Shown here: positions 14,579 to 23,793 of the stretch, piece by piece | How positions within the stretch are numbered: position 1 is the first letter of the stretch | Layout: every line of letters starts with the position of its first letter | DNA from: Aquisalinus flavus | Lineage (GTDB): Bacteria; Pseudomonadota; Alphaproteobacteria; Caulobacterales; Parvularculaceae | Direction of reading: 5' to 3' | Assembly (NCBI RefSeq): GCF_022559625.1 | Contig: NZ_CP042288.1 | Coordinates: 2,366,155-2,430,154 of the forward strand | DNA length: 64,000 nucleotides | Notes under the pieces: model-generated | Database searches by the model: none | What the model was told of the DNA's origin: nothing | The model's input: only the letters and a program-made list of their open reading frames with translations | Translations under genes and position numbers: made by a program

Positions 14579-16855
14579 ATGCAATTTCTGTCTGACCTGT
14601 TGTTCTCTGGGGAAGACCTGCTGCAGGCATCCGCAGCACCCGTCGCGAATGGGCTTGGCCCGCGCGCGGGAGATGGCATCTCGCTCCAACTTCAACAGGA
14701 AAGCCGCGCCTTCGCCAGCGCCTTCGATGCCGTTTCCCGGGTAGAAATTTCCGCAGATCCGTTAACCTTTGACGCCCCTGCCCCGCCAGCCCCTGCCACT
14801 GAAGCCCCTGCCACTGCCGCCCCTGCCCCTGTGGTGCCTGCCGCTGCCGCGTATTCCCCCAGCCGGTTCGCGCACGACCTGTCCGCCGCCCCTGAAGAGA
14901 TATCCCCGGTCACGGAGTATGGTGTAGAACCCCGTAAGGCCAATAGCCTGAACGATCAGGGCTATGCGGTTGTCGAGCTGCCCGCTGCCACGGCGCCGGC
15001 TCCTGCTGGGAACGAACAGAGGCGCGAGCGAGAGATGACGAACGCGGTGGAGCGGGAACCAGGACAATTGCGCGTGACGAGCGGCCCTGCAAATCAATCC
15101 GACTCCGGGCAAGTACCTGCAGCCGCTGACGAGACGGCCGCAGACACGACGCCGCCTGTTCTGGATAGGCAGACCCCTGCAAGACATGAAGCGACGCCGG
15201 ACGAGATCGCGCCAAAGGCAACGGCCGGGGTCACCGTTGCCACCGAGGGTGCGGCTGCCACCGAGATCACACGAGACACATGGGCCACTGGTGTGACAGG
15301 CGCGCCTGACAACCTGCGCCGGAGTGACCGTGCCGATGAGCCGACGCCCTTTGCGTCCGTCGCAGGATGGACAGAAGGCAAGGCGCGCGACATAAACAGC
15401 ATCCCGGCGCGACCCGCGCCGGCAGGTGGCGCCACGGCGCCCCAGGCAATGGCAGCGCTGCCCGAAACGCCCATGCCCCCGGAAAGCAGCGCCCTCGGCA
15501 ATACCTCCCGGCCCGGAAATTCCCCTGCACCGAACGTCCCGCCGGCAGCGGGCCCGGCAGCGGAAAGACCGGCACTGTCCGTATTGCAACAGTCTGCGGC
15601 TCCCGGAGAGTTGCGCGCAAGCGCCGACGCGGTTGTGCCGCAAGCGGCCAGCACGGCAGCAGCAATAAGCCTGACCGAAACCGCCGGACAGACCTTGGCG
15701 GCACGCCAGGCCGGCGAGCAGGTAGCCGTTCCGACACAGACGAATCCGGCCTCTCCTGTTGCCCCACAGGACACAATAACCGAGCAGGTCGCGCCGCACT
15801 CGGCCAAGCCGCAATCGCACGCGCCAAAACTGCCAAATATTCCGTTCGCGATCACAGTCGTCACCCGCGCGGCCGTCCCGGCGAACGCAGCTCAGGCGAT
15901 GCCGGCAGTCCCAGCAGGTCTCGCCATCGAGACGGGTCTCTCCGTACCGGTCGCCAGTGCGGTACTCACGCCGTCGGCCAATGCCGCCGTCGCGACAGCG
16001 CCTGTCGACCCCGCGCCGGCACCAGCCGCGCAGACCCTCGACCCGGCTGTGCGCACACCGCCGATCGCAGCTGACGTCCGCACGGCACAGGCGCAGCCGC
16101 AAACCATTCAGGGTACGGCGCATCAGCCAGCTCAGGAAGGCATGGTAGCGGCACCGGCGACACAAACACCGGCAGCGCCGGCCGCCGCGCAGGCGACGCC
16201 CGGGAATCCTGCGCCTGTCCCGCCGGCCCACCCCGCGGGCGGACCTGCCGCACCGCAGACTGACACGGCTTTCACGGCGATTGACTTTTCCGAAGGACCG
16301 ATAAAGACCGTACAGCAATCAATTCCCGGCCAGGCGGAAGCACAACAGGCCTTGTTGACGCCCGGGAGCTCAGCATCCGCGACCGCCCCCGCAAGCGGGG
16401 TCACACGGATGATCGCTGACCCGGCGATCCAGAGCCAGGCATTACAGCAGCTTGCCACCGCCATCGAAGCATCACACAAGGGATCGGGCAGGATGGAACT
16501 GCGTCTGGACCCGCCAGAGCTCGGTCGTGTCAGCATTGATTTCCGGTTTGATGGCGATCACCGGGTCACGGCCATTCTGCATGCGGACCAGCCGGAAACC
16601 GCCAGCCTGATGCGCCGCAGCCTCGATATTCTGATGCGGGATCTGGCTTCTGCCGGCTTTACCGATATCAATCTGAGCATGGGCAGCGGCGGGCGCGAGG
16701 CCGCACAGCAGCAGGCAGGCCAGCAACAGGCCGAGCGTCCCTCTCATGCAGGCGGGCAATACGCATCGGCCAGAGACAGTGAAACACAGGCGCAGAAAGC
16801 GCCGAAGGGATACAGACCGGCATGGTCTGCGGATACGATAGATATCAGGCTCTAG
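14579..16855 (+). CDS. fliK: Flagellar hook-length control protein FliK
   Basis: Secreted ruler protein that sets hook length and switches export specificity. The product is 758 residues. A very long, low-complexity, Ala/Pro/Thr-rich region makes up about residues 50-600. A conserved C-terminal hook-length domain lies near 640-710, with MELRLDPPELGRVSIDFRF and RRSLDILMRDLASAGFTDIN. The tail is Gln-rich. The gene ends 13 bases before flgD, its usual partner. The call rests on the C-terminal domain and context; the N-terminal part is not alignable by eye. Confidence 0.92.
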   Translation: MQFLSDLLFSGEDLLQASAAPVANGLGPRAGDGISLQLQQESRAFASAFDAVSRVEISADPLTFDAPAPPAPATEAPATAAPAPVVPAAAAYSPSRFAHDLSAAPEEISPVTEYGVEPRKANSLNDQGYAVVELPAATAPAPAGNEQRREREMTNAVEREPGQLRVTSGPANQSDSGQVPAAADETAADTTPPVLDRQTPARHEATPDEIAPKATAGVTVATEGAAATEITRDTWATGVTGAPDNLRRSDRADEPTPFASVAGWTEGKARDINSIPARPAPAGGATAPQAMAALPETPMPPESSALGNTSRPGNSPAPNVPPAAGPAAERPALSVLQQSAAPGELRASADAVVPQAASTAAAISLTETAGQTLAARQAGEQVAVPTQTNPASPVAPQDTITEQVAPHSAKPQSHAPKLPNIPFAITVVTRAAVPANAAQAMPAVPAGLAIETGLSVPVASAVLTPSANAAVATAPVDPAPAPAAQTLDPAVRTPPIAADVRTAQAQPQTIQGTAHQPAQEGMVAAPATQTPAAPAAAQATPGNPAPVPPAHPAGGPAAPQTDTAFTAIDFSEGPIKTVQQSIPGQAEAQQALLTPGSSASATAPASGVTRMIADPAIQSQALQQLATAIEASHKGSGRMELRLDPPELGRVSIDFRFDGDHRVTAILHADQPETASLMRRSLDILMRDLASAGFTDINLSMGSGGREAAQQQAGQQQAERPSHAGGQYASARDSETQAQKAPKGYRPAWSADTIDIRL

Positions 16856-16868
16856 GAAGGAGACTGGC

Positions 16869-17531
16869 ATGGATGTTACAGGCATCACCTCGACTTCGGC
16901 GCAGACAAGCGCCGGGGCTGCAAATCAGAGTTCCAATCCGATCTCCGAGGATTTCGACACGTTCCTGACGCTGCTGACGGCGCAGATCCGCAACCAGGAT
17001 CCGCTGGCACCTCTGGATTCGACGCAATTCGTCGAACAGCTGGCGACATTCTCCTCTCTCGAGCAGCAGGTGCGGACGAATGATCATCTCGAGAGTATCT
17101 CGCTGATGATCGCCGAGCTCTTCACCAGTACCGCCGGTGACTGGGTCGGCCAGGATGCCGCCGTGACCACATCCTGGCTGCCCTATCAGGGCGGCGCGGT
17201 CAGCTTCACCGCCGATATACCGGCCGAGGCCGATCAGGCGCTGATGGTGCTGCGCGATACAGCCGGCGAAGTGGTCGACACCCAGTCCCTCGACCCGGCG
17301 CAATCGCCGTGGAGCTGGGACGGCAAGACATCAAAGAACGCCGACGCCGAGCATGGTCTGTATCAGATGGTGATCGAACTCTATCAGGGCGGTCAGCCGC
17401 TCGGCATGATGGAGCCGAAGATCATCTCAAAGGTGACGCAAGCCTCGATAGAAAATGGCGAGATCATGCTGGGGTTCGAGAACAACATGACCCAGAGCGC
17501 CACCAAGGTAACCCGCGTCGCGGGGGAATGA
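16869..17531 (+). CDS. flgD: Flagellar hook assembly (cap) protein FlgD
   Basis: The hook cap scaffolds FlgE polymerisation. The 220-residue product has the diagnostic N-terminal segment FDTFLTLLTAQIRNQDPLAP and TQFVEQLATFSSLEQQV. A beta-rich FlgD/FLN-like region follows, with SPWSWDGKTSKNADAEHGLY. It is co-oriented with fliK and preceded by AGGAGA. It converges on fliL. Confidence 0.96.
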   Translation: MDVTGITSTSAQTSAGAANQSSNPISEDFDTFLTLLTAQIRNQDPLAPLDSTQFVEQLATFSSLEQQVRTNDHLESISLMIAELFTSTAGDWVGQDAAVTTSWLPYQGGAVSFTADIPAEADQALMVLRDTAGEVVDTQSLDPAQSPWSWDGKTSKNADAEHGLYQMVIELYQGGQPLGMMEPKIISKVTQASIENGEIMLGFENNMTQSATKVTRVAGE

Positions 17532-17606
17532 TCGCCCGGCAGGACGCGGTACTGCCCGTCCTGACCTGCCTGTGCCCAGTAGGATCTTTGTCCTGGTCCA
17601 GCCTTG

Positions 17607-18161
17607 TTACTGATCCTGTCTGGCAAGATCCAGAATGAGGACGTCGCGGACACCTTTTGCCTGCACCGTCTGCACGGCAGTCAGCAGCCGCATGCGAATT
17701 TCGGCATAGTTGGACGGATCCGTCATCCGTCGGGCAAACCGGCCCTCGTTTGACAGCGCGATAAGCTCCGTCATGATGACGTCGCGCAGCTTCGGGTCCA
17801 TCGCATAAAGGCTCTCGCCCAGGTTCGGATCGATCTCCAGATTGAGGTCGAGAATGACCAGGGACTGGACATTGCTATCGCTGACGACCGGCACGATGAA
17901 CTGGCGGGAGAATTTGTAATAGGCCGTCGAGCCGGTATTCGCCGGATTGCCGCCATGCGCATCTTTCTTTGACGATTTCTCTTGCGCCCCGGCGTTTTCC
18001 GCGCCCGCCGGTCCCGCATTTTCCCCCGGCGCTGCGGCTGTTGCAGCCGGCGCGGCATTGCCGAAGAAGCGCTTGTCACCGGGCTTCAGCGCATCGGCGG
18101 CGATCGCCCCGCCGATCACGAAAATGACCATGATGAAGCCGCCAACGAGATTCTTGATCAT
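17607..18161 (-). CDS. fliL: Flagellar basal-body-associated protein FliL
   Basis: Stator-associated inner-membrane protein. The 184-residue product has one N-terminal membrane anchor (VGGFIMVIFVIGGAIA), then an Ala/Gly/Lys linker at about residues 35-75. The periplasmic FliL domain follows, with KFSRQFIVPVVSDSNVQSLV and the C-terminal FT-like helix. It follows flgH with an 11-base gap at the end of the minus-strand flgG-flgA-flgH-fliL operon. Confidence 0.9.
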   Translation of the reverse strand: MIKNLVGGFIMVIFVIGGAIAADALKPGDKRFFGNAAPAATAAAPGENAGPAGAENAGAQEKSSKKDAHGGNPANTGSTAYYKFSRQFIVPVVSDSNVQSLVILDLNLEIDPNLGESLYAMDPKLRDVIMTELIALSNEGRFARRMTDPSNYAEIRMRLLTAVQTVQAKGVRDVLILDLARQDQ

Positions 18162-18172
18162 GGATACCCCTC

Positions 18173-18898
18173 CTAGAACGGAATGACCTTGTTCAGGATT
18201 CTCGATCCATTGCTGCGCGAGACTGCATCGTTGAGCTGGCCGACACCGCCATAGGCGATCCGGGCTTCGGCGATCTTGTCATAGGTGATGGTATTGAGCC
18301 TGGTGATGTCTTCCGGTCTGATCAGGCCTGTCACCTGCAGCTGGCGCGTCTCGTGATTGACCCGGATCTCCTGCGTGCCGACGACATAGAGATAGTCATT
18401 CGGCAGGACCTGGATGACCTGGGCGGCAAGGCGCAGGGTGAGTTTTTCCTGCCGGCTGATCGCCCCGTTGCCAGAGGCAGTCCGCTCACGGCTGAGATCG
18501 ACCCCGGGGCTGAGTGTCGCGCCGCCCGGCAGCACGCCGTTCGCCCATTCCGGGAAGCCAAAAAGGGCGTCTACGGAGAAATTTTCTTCATTGGCGCGGC
18601 CTGCACTCATCGAATTCTGGAATTCCGCTTCCTCGTCGAGTTCGATCACCACGGTGACGATGTCGCCAAGTTTGGACGCGCGCCGGTCCCCGAACAGGGA
18701 AGTCGGGCCGCTGCTCCACAGGGAGGTCGCCGAGGCACCATCCCTTGGCGGCTCGGCATAGGATGCCGGCAATGGCGAATAGGACGAGCCCGGTGCCGTC
18801 AGTGGCGCCTGCGCCGGATAATAGGCCGGCGAGCCGGACGCGCAGGCCGCGGCAGCGAGCGAAAGAACGGCAAGGCCAAGGAGGTTTCTTTTCATCAT
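18173..18898 (-). CDS. flgH: Flagellar L-ring lipoprotein FlgH
   Basis: Outer-membrane ring subunit, 241 residues. It starts with a lipoprotein signal ending in the lipobox LAAAAC, so the mature N-terminus is a lipidated Cys near residue 19. The body has the family stretches SLWSSGPTSLFGDRRASKLG and VRVNHETRQLQVTGLIRPEDI (first 20 residues of the latter). It ends with a typical GSRILNKVIPF. Its start codons (two adjacent ATGs) overlap the flgA stop. Confidence 0.95.
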   Translation of the reverse strand: MMKRNLLGLAVLSLAAAACASGSPAYYPAQAPLTAPGSSYSPLPASYAEPPRDGASATSLWSSGPTSLFGDRRASKLGDIVTVVIELDEEAEFQNSMSAGRANEENFSVDALFGFPEWANGVLPGGATLSPGVDLSRERTASGNGAISRQEKLTLRLAAQVIQVLPNDYLYVVGTQEIRVNHETRQLQVTGLIRPEDITRLNTITYDKIAEARIAYGGVGQLNDAVSRSNGSRILNKVIPF

Positions 18899-19317
18899 GG
18901 TACTGTCACTCGGTCAGGCCCTGTCACGAGAGCCCGGACCGTCTTGCGGGATTCAAGGTTCATCACGTCGACCAGCTCGCCGGTCGATCCGGCACCGAGC
19001 GCCCTACCCGCCGTGACGATGGTCAGTGTGCCGAACTGATAGGTCATGGTGACCATGGCGTTGCGCTGGACGAGGATCGGCTCCTGCAGGTGCATGTGCG
19101 TGATCTCGCTGCCGGCATAGACAGTCCGTTTCAGCTGCTTGCCGATATAGGCGTCGCGGACGGTATAGGGGTCCTCGTTCGCCGCCGGATAGATATCGAT
19201 ATCGGCATTGGTCAGGATACGTCCGCGCTCCAGCGTCGTGACCGCCATGACATCGGCGGCGGCGGCTGGCGCGAGAGCGGCGGCAAACGTCACGATGATG
19301 GCGGTCAGCTTTATCAT
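18895..19317 (-). CDS. flgA: Flagellar P-ring assembly chaperone FlgA
   Basis: Periplasmic chaperone for FlgI. The 140-residue product has a signal peptide (ending around APAAA-ADV) followed by the SAF-type domain, with ERGRILTNADIDIYPA and LKRTVYAGSEIT. It is shorter than enterobacterial FlgA, as is usual in Alphaproteobacteria. Its start and stop codons overlap flgG and flgH, which indicates translational coupling. Confidence 0.92.
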   Translation of the reverse strand: MIKLTAIIVTFAAALAPAAAADVMAVTTLERGRILTNADIDIYPAANEDPYTVRDAYIGKQLKRTVYAGSEITHMHLQEPILVQRNAMVTMTYQFGTLTIVTAGRALGAGSTGELVDVMNLESRKTVRALVTGPDRVTVP

Positions 19318-20102
19318 CAGCGCACCCGTGTCGCGGCGGCCAGCATCTCGTCGGCGGCGGAGATGACTTTCGAATTCAGTTCGTAACCGCGCTGCGCTTC
19401 GATCAGCTCCGAAATCTCGGCTACGACATCGACGCCTGATTCTTCCAGATATCCCTGGCGCATGACGCCGATGCCCTGGGTGCCGGCGGCGGCGGTGATC
19501 GGCGCGCCGGAGGCGGCCGTCTCGCGATAGAGGTTTGACCCCATCGCCTCGAGACCCTTTTCGTTGGCAAAGACCGTCATCGTGATCTGGCCGATCTGCT
19601 GGCCGGCAGGGGCGTCATCGAAAAACGCTGTCACCGTGCCGTCGGCGCTGATCGTGATTTCCCGCGCGTCGTTGGGAATGACGATATTGTCAGCCAGCGG
19701 ATAACCATCGGCGGTCACGACAAGACCGTCGGCCGACCGGTTGAACTTTCCATCGCGGGTAAAGCCGCTTTCGCCGCTGGGCAGCTCGACCTCGAAAAAG
19801 CCCCGCCCTTCGATGGCGAGGTCGAGGTCGCCACCGGTGTTTTCCAGGACGCCCTGGACCATTTCCATGGAGACGACGGACGGGCGCACACCCATGCCGA
19901 GCTGGATCCCCGCAGGCACGGTCGTACCGGTTTCCGACGAGACGGCACCCGGCGGCAGCAATTGCTGGTAATGCAGATCCGCGAATTGCGCCGAGCGCGG
20001 CGCATAGGCCGTCGTGCTCATATTCGCGATATTGTTGGAAATGACCTCGACGCGCATTTGCTGCGCAGCCATTCCGGTTGCGGCAATCTTCAGTGAGTTC
20101 AT
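19317..20102 (-). CDS. flgG: Flagellar distal rod protein FlgG
   Basis: Distal rod subunit, 261 residues, the usual length. It has the N-terminal motif EVISNNIANMSTTAYAPRSA and the central GRGFFEVELPSGESGFTRDG. The C-terminal rod helix is SELIEAQRGYELNSKVISAA. It starts the flgG-flgA-flgH-fliL run and is separated from flgF by 116 bases, unlike the common adjacent arrangement. Confidence 0.96.
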   Translation of the reverse strand: MNSLKIAATGMAAQQMRVEVISNNIANMSTTAYAPRSAQFADLHYQQLLPPGAVSSETGTTVPAGIQLGMGVRPSVVSMEMVQGVLENTGGDLDLAIEGRGFFEVELPSGESGFTRDGKFNRSADGLVVTADGYPLADNIVIPNDAREITISADGTVTAFFDDAPAGQQIGQITMTVFANEKGLEAMGSNLYRETAASGAPITAAAGTQGIGVMRQGYLEESGVDVVAEISELIEAQRGYELNSKVISAADEMLAAATRVR

Positions 20103-20218
20103 GAAGGCCTCCTGCCTCTACTGCCGGTACGTCCTGTACCCTTAATCTACTGCCGGACCTGATGGTCCGTATGCCCTTTGACCGCAGACGCTATCCTCGC
20201 TGCCTGCTGGCGTGACCC
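20103..20218 (-). promoter_or_regulatory. flgF-flgG intergenic region with hairpins
   Basis: On the minus strand the region carries GGACC-ATCA-GGTCC (about 20155-20168) and, nearer flgG, a GTAC...GTAC dyad. An AGGAGG ribosome site lies just before the flgG ATG. The spacing suggests either an internal promoter for flgG or a processing or attenuation point between flgF and flgG. Confidence 0.35.
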
Positions 20219-20956
20219 TTAGCCCTGTCTCATCGTCCTTGCGACGTCGCTGACGCGCTGGTCTTCCTGGTCGAGAATTTTCTGGTTCATTTCGTAATTG
20301 CGCTGCACCTCGATCAGGCGCGATATTTCCATGATCGGCTGTACGTTCGACGCTTCGAGATAGCCCTGCATGATACGCACTTCACTCTCGACCGGGTCGA
20401 ACCCGTCGAGAGGACGCCACAAATTCGACCCCTCCCGTGCGATCATGCCGGGCGGTGTATCGACCACGACAATGCGCCCGACCGGGTTACCGTCGGTACT
20501 GATGGTTCCATCCTGTGCGATGACGATGTCAGTGACATCGATCGGAATCTCGAATGGCTCACCCTCTGCGCTCAAGAGCGGCATGCCTTCCGGATTGACG
20601 ATCATGCGCTGGTTGTTGAGCATGAACACGCCGGCTCTTGTAAGGCGCTCGCCGTTCAGCCCCTCGACGACGAAGTATCCGTCGCCGTCAATGGCCAGAT
20701 CGAGAACGCCGCCTGTCTGGTCGAGAAAGCCCTGCTCATTGGAATAGAACTGCGTGCCGACACTGCCTTCGGACAGGTCGTTGTCGATACTGCCTTCTTT
20801 GTCGGCGGCCGACAGCCGATCGACGGCCTCGGAGAACAGGAACCCGCTTTTCTTGTAGCCGGTCGTGTTGACATTGGCGATGTTATTGGCGATCGACGAC
20901 ATCTCCCGCAGCAGGGACGATTGCCGCGATACGGTCATATAGGCTGCGCTATCCAT
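20219..20956 (-). CDS. flgF: Flagellar proximal rod protein FlgF
   Basis: Rod subunit, 245 residues. It has the N-terminal MSSIANNIANVNTTGYKKSG motif, the central DGDGYFVVEGLNGERLTRAG and a C-terminal SRLIEVQRNYEMNQKILDQE helix. The ATG overlaps the last eight bases of the upstream 617-residue protein gene, so it is probably translated in a coupled way from the motA operon. Confidence 0.95.
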   Translation of the reverse strand: MDSAAYMTVSRQSSLLREMSSIANNIANVNTTGYKKSGFLFSEAVDRLSAADKEGSIDNDLSEGSVGTQFYSNEQGFLDQTGGVLDLAIDGDGYFVVEGLNGERLTRAGVFMLNNQRMIVNPEGMPLLSAEGEPFEIPIDVTDIVIAQDGTISTDGNPVGRIVVVDTPPGMIAREGSNLWRPLDGFDPVESEVRIMQGYLEASNVQPIMEISRLIEVQRNYEMNQKILDQEDQRVSDVARTMRQG

Positions 20957-22802
20957 TGGTCAGCACCTCCCTCAAAATCAATATATCTTCCGGGTGCGTT
21001 GCAAGCAGCTTCTCCAGCGCCTGCAGGCTTGCCTGGGTCGGCAATTGGGCGAGTGCACCGCTCTGACCCGACATGTAGCTGGCAAGTGCGTGACGCGCTT
21101 GCGTCTGGCTGTTCGCATCCTCCACCAGCATCGCGGCATAGGCATCGCGCGCCTGCGCCCACTGGCCGGACGCCCAGGCAATGCGGGCCTGTCCTTCAAG
21201 ATTGCGCATTGTACCCGGACCCCGCCGCAATACGTCGAGGGCTTCCCGTTCCCGGCCAAGCCGGTGCAGCGCCGTTGCAGCAACCGCCATCATCACGGGG
21301 TCTTCGCTGTTGCGCGTCAGTGACAGCGCCTCGTCATAGCGACGATCGGCAACATAGGCCCGTGCCAGCAATTTGCGCTCCTCGTCGCCCAGCGTCTCGA
21401 AAGGCAATTGCTGCATCAGGGAGATCGCCTGTTCCGGCAAGCCGAGATCGAGGGCCGCCCGGGCTGCCCCAATCGTCAGCACCGCCTCCCTGTCGATCCC
21501 GTCGAAAAAGGGCCGATGGGCAATGTAACCGTTGAGCGCGGCAAACCGTGTCGTCGCACTGGTGCGCGACAGCGCCGTCTCGAACAGTCCTGCAAGCGTC
21601 GTCTTCATTGTGTCGCGGTCGGCGATGGTCGGATACTGATATTGCGCGGCGATTTCCACCGCACGCGAATACTTGCCGGTTTCAGCAGCGAGGCGCACTT
21701 CCATGAACGCTTCAGGGAAGCTCTGAGGGGCACCGTTGGACCGCACGGCGACATTCTCGAGGTCGCGGTAATACCCCGGATAATGCTCGCCTTCCTGCTG
21801 CGGTTGCAGGTCGCTCAGCATCAGGATCGCCTGCGCCTGAAGCGGGCCCTCCTGCTGGGCGAACCGCTCTACCGTGTTCAGCGCGACATCCACATCGACG
21901 CCGTTATGGGCATTGATCAGCGCGCGGAGATAAATCACCTGCGTCGTCCCTGGCAGGGTTTCCTCGGTGGCGATATCATACAGCTTTTCGGCGAGGATCC
22001 ACTGGCCGTTCTCTGCGGCGGTAATGCCGAGGCGGGTGGCAAAATCGACACGCAGATGCGGCGGCAATTGTTTCAGCTCATTGGCGACAGACGCGGCCAG
22101 GAAAACCGCCGTCGAAGGCTGGAATTCGACGAGGGCGACGGCGCGCCACAGCCGGGCCGGACCGGAACAGGCCGCATCGACCGATTTCAGGACGTTGCCA
22201 TCGCTGATGCGCCCGGCAACCGTTTCGCCCATGTAAAGAACTGTCCGTGCCCGCTCATCCGTGGCGAAAGGCCTGACAAGCGACATCGCCTCTTCGGCAA
22301 AACCGAGGGCGAGATAGTGTTTTGCCAGCCTGATGGAGGATTCCGCGTCCGGCGCCGCTGCGGAACCGGCGATCGCGATCTGCATGCGCGAGGCTTCCTC
22401 CCAGGAATAGACCCGCTCGCGGAAGGCAAAGAGATCATTATCCTGGCAGGTGGCGCTGATCAGCTCGGCCGGCACCTCGTCGTTGGTCGTATAGCCGGTC
22501 TCCTGCAGGATTGCGCCGATATCCGCATAGCCGTCTTCGTCCGTGGCGGAAATGATGGCGGCGGGGGAGTTCGCGGCCGCAGGCTGCTGACCGGACTGTT
22601 CCGGCCCTGCAGATTGCTCGTCCTCACGCAGGGATACATAGCCCTCTTCGAGCGCGTCCTGCAGGATACGCTCGAGCGCATCTTCGGTACGCGACAGGCT
22701 GCTGCCGGCCTCGCTGTCATCCGCTTCCTGCGCCAGAGCCCCGGCGGTCGGGCCGAGGCTGAGGGCAGTCGAAAACAGTAGCGATGCGAAAATCCGCGTC
22801 AT
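20949..22802 (-). CDS. Periplasmic helical-repeat protein of the motA-flgF operon, function unknown
   Basis: A 617-residue protein I do not recognise with certainty. It has a clear signal peptide (LSLGPTAGALAQ then EADDSEAG) and an acidic, low-complexity linker to about residue 80. A long alpha-helical, Ala/Leu-rich body follows that looks like degenerate tetratricopeptide-type repeats: LAKHYLALGFAEEAMSLV, GITAAENGQWILAEKLYDIA, AATALHRLGREREALDVLRR and ARIAWASGQWAQARDAYAAM. The ATG overlaps the motA stop by four bases, and its stop overlaps the flgF start by eight. It should therefore be made with the stator protein and a rod protein. A role like that of the periplasmic MotC of rhizobia is possible, but I cannot show homology. 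Confidence 0.75.
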   Translation of the reverse strand: MTRIFASLLFSTALSLGPTAGALAQEADDSEAGSSLSRTEDALERILQDALEEGYVSLREDEQSAGPEQSGQQPAAANSPAAIISATDEDGYADIGAILQETGYTTNDEVPAELISATCQDNDLFAFRERVYSWEEASRMQIAIAGSAAAPDAESSIRLAKHYLALGFAEEAMSLVRPFATDERARTVLYMGETVAGRISDGNVLKSVDAACSGPARLWRAVALVEFQPSTAVFLAASVANELKQLPPHLRVDFATRLGITAAENGQWILAEKLYDIATEETLPGTTQVIYLRALINAHNGVDVDVALNTVERFAQQEGPLQAQAILMLSDLQPQQEGEHYPGYYRDLENVAVRSNGAPQSFPEAFMEVRLAAETGKYSRAVEIAAQYQYPTIADRDTMKTTLAGLFETALSRTSATTRFAALNGYIAHRPFFDGIDREAVLTIGAARAALDLGLPEQAISLMQQLPFETLGDEERKLLARAYVADRRYDEALSLTRNSEDPVMMAVAATALHRLGREREALDVLRRGPGTMRNLEGQARIAWASGQWAQARDAYAAMLVEDANSQTQARHALASYMSGQSGALAQLPTQASLQALEKLLATHPEDILILREVLTNG

Positions 22803-23668
22803 GCAGCCGCCTTCTTGGACTCTTTGAGGGCCTCGTCGATCTCGACAAAGCTGGGACGTACCCTTTTTGGAGCGTTTCGGCGGGCAACCTCAATACAGAT
22901 ATTGGCCGGGTGCTGGTGCAGCGAGGCGACCAGCACTTCGCGAATCAGCGAATAGAAGCTGTGCTCTTCCTCGCGCACATGTTTCACATAGGCCGCAAAC
23001 GGACCAACGATGCCATAGGCCAGAAACACGCCGAGGAAGGTACCGACGAGGGCACCGCCGATCATCTGACCGAGCACTTCAGGCGGCTTGTCGATGGAGG
23101 CCATGGTCTTGATGACGCCGAGAACGGCGGCGACGATGCCAAGTGCCGGCAATGCATCGGCCATGTTCTGGAGCGCGTGGGCGCCGTGCAGCGCCTCCTC
23201 TTCCATGGTCTCGAGCTGCTTTTCCAGCAGCTCCTCGACCTGGTAGACATTGTCGAAATTCATGATCATCGAGCGGATCGTGTCGCAGATCAGCTCAACG
23301 ACGTAATGATCCTTCTGAATCTTGGGGTATTTCCGGAAGATCGCGGATTCCTGCGGCGCCTCGATATGGGCCTCGACATCGACCGGACTCTGGCGCAGCA
23401 CGTTGACAAGATCGTGCATCAGGCAAAGCAGGTCGCGGTAATCGTTCTTCTTCCACTTCGGCCCTTTGAACACGGCCATTATATCGCTGCCGACATGCTT
23501 GATCGTGGAAAAGGAATTGCCGGCGATAAACGCCCCCATCGCCGCCCCGCCGATCATCATCATCTCGTAAGGCAGAGAATGCAGGATAATACCAAGCTTG
23601 CCGCCGGCGAGCATATACCCGCCGAACACCATGACCACAGTGATAAAAAGACCCAGCAGCGCGTTCAT
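22799..23668 (-). CDS. motA: Flagellar motor stator protein MotA
   Basis: Proton-channel subunit of the stator, 289 residues, the normal length for the alphaproteobacterial type. It has four membrane segments, the N-terminal LGLFITVVMVFGGYMLAGG and the cytoplasmic loop with charged residues. The two C-terminal helices carry ADALPALGIVAAVLGVIKTM and GGALVGTFLGVFLAYGIVGP. motB is not adjacent: it lies beyond fliM on the opposite strand. The upstream region (23669-23793) has GTTTAC-AAAGT-GTAAAC at 23692-23708 and several TTAAC words. Confidence 0.96.
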   Translation of the reverse strand: MNALLGLFITVVMVFGGYMLAGGKLGIILHSLPYEMMMIGGAAMGAFIAGNSFSTIKHVGSDIMAVFKGPKWKKNDYRDLLCLMHDLVNVLRQSPVDVEAHIEAPQESAIFRKYPKIQKDHYVVELICDTIRSMIMNFDNVYQVEELLEKQLETMEEEALHGAHALQNMADALPALGIVAAVLGVIKTMASIDKPPEVLGQMIGGALVGTFLGVFLAYGIVGPFAAYVKHVREEEHSFYSLIREVLVASLHQHPANICIEVARRNAPKRVRPSFVEIDEALKESKKAAA

Positions 23669-23691
23669 AGGACAGCATTAACCTTTTGATG

Positions 23692-23708
23692 GTTTACAAA
23701 GTGTAAAC
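23692..23708. promoter_or_regulatory. Inverted repeat upstream of motA
   Basis: GTTTAC-AAAGT-GTAAAC is a perfect six-base dyad about 25-40 bases upstream of the motA ATG, in an AT-rich gap. It could be an operator or part of a promoter. The regulator is not identifiable. Confidence 0.3.
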
Positions 23709-23793
23709 ACTTCTTAACGATATCCGGATTGTCTTAAGGAACCTTACCTGTCCCTTACCGGCCACACTGATGTTGATTCCCCCCGCCAGCATG

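Noticed and set aside
14762-16318. Long minus-strand open frame (518 codons) opposite fliK
   Set aside because: Composition is extreme (Arg/Cys/Gly) and results from the Ala/Pro-rich, GC-biased fliK sequence on the other strand.
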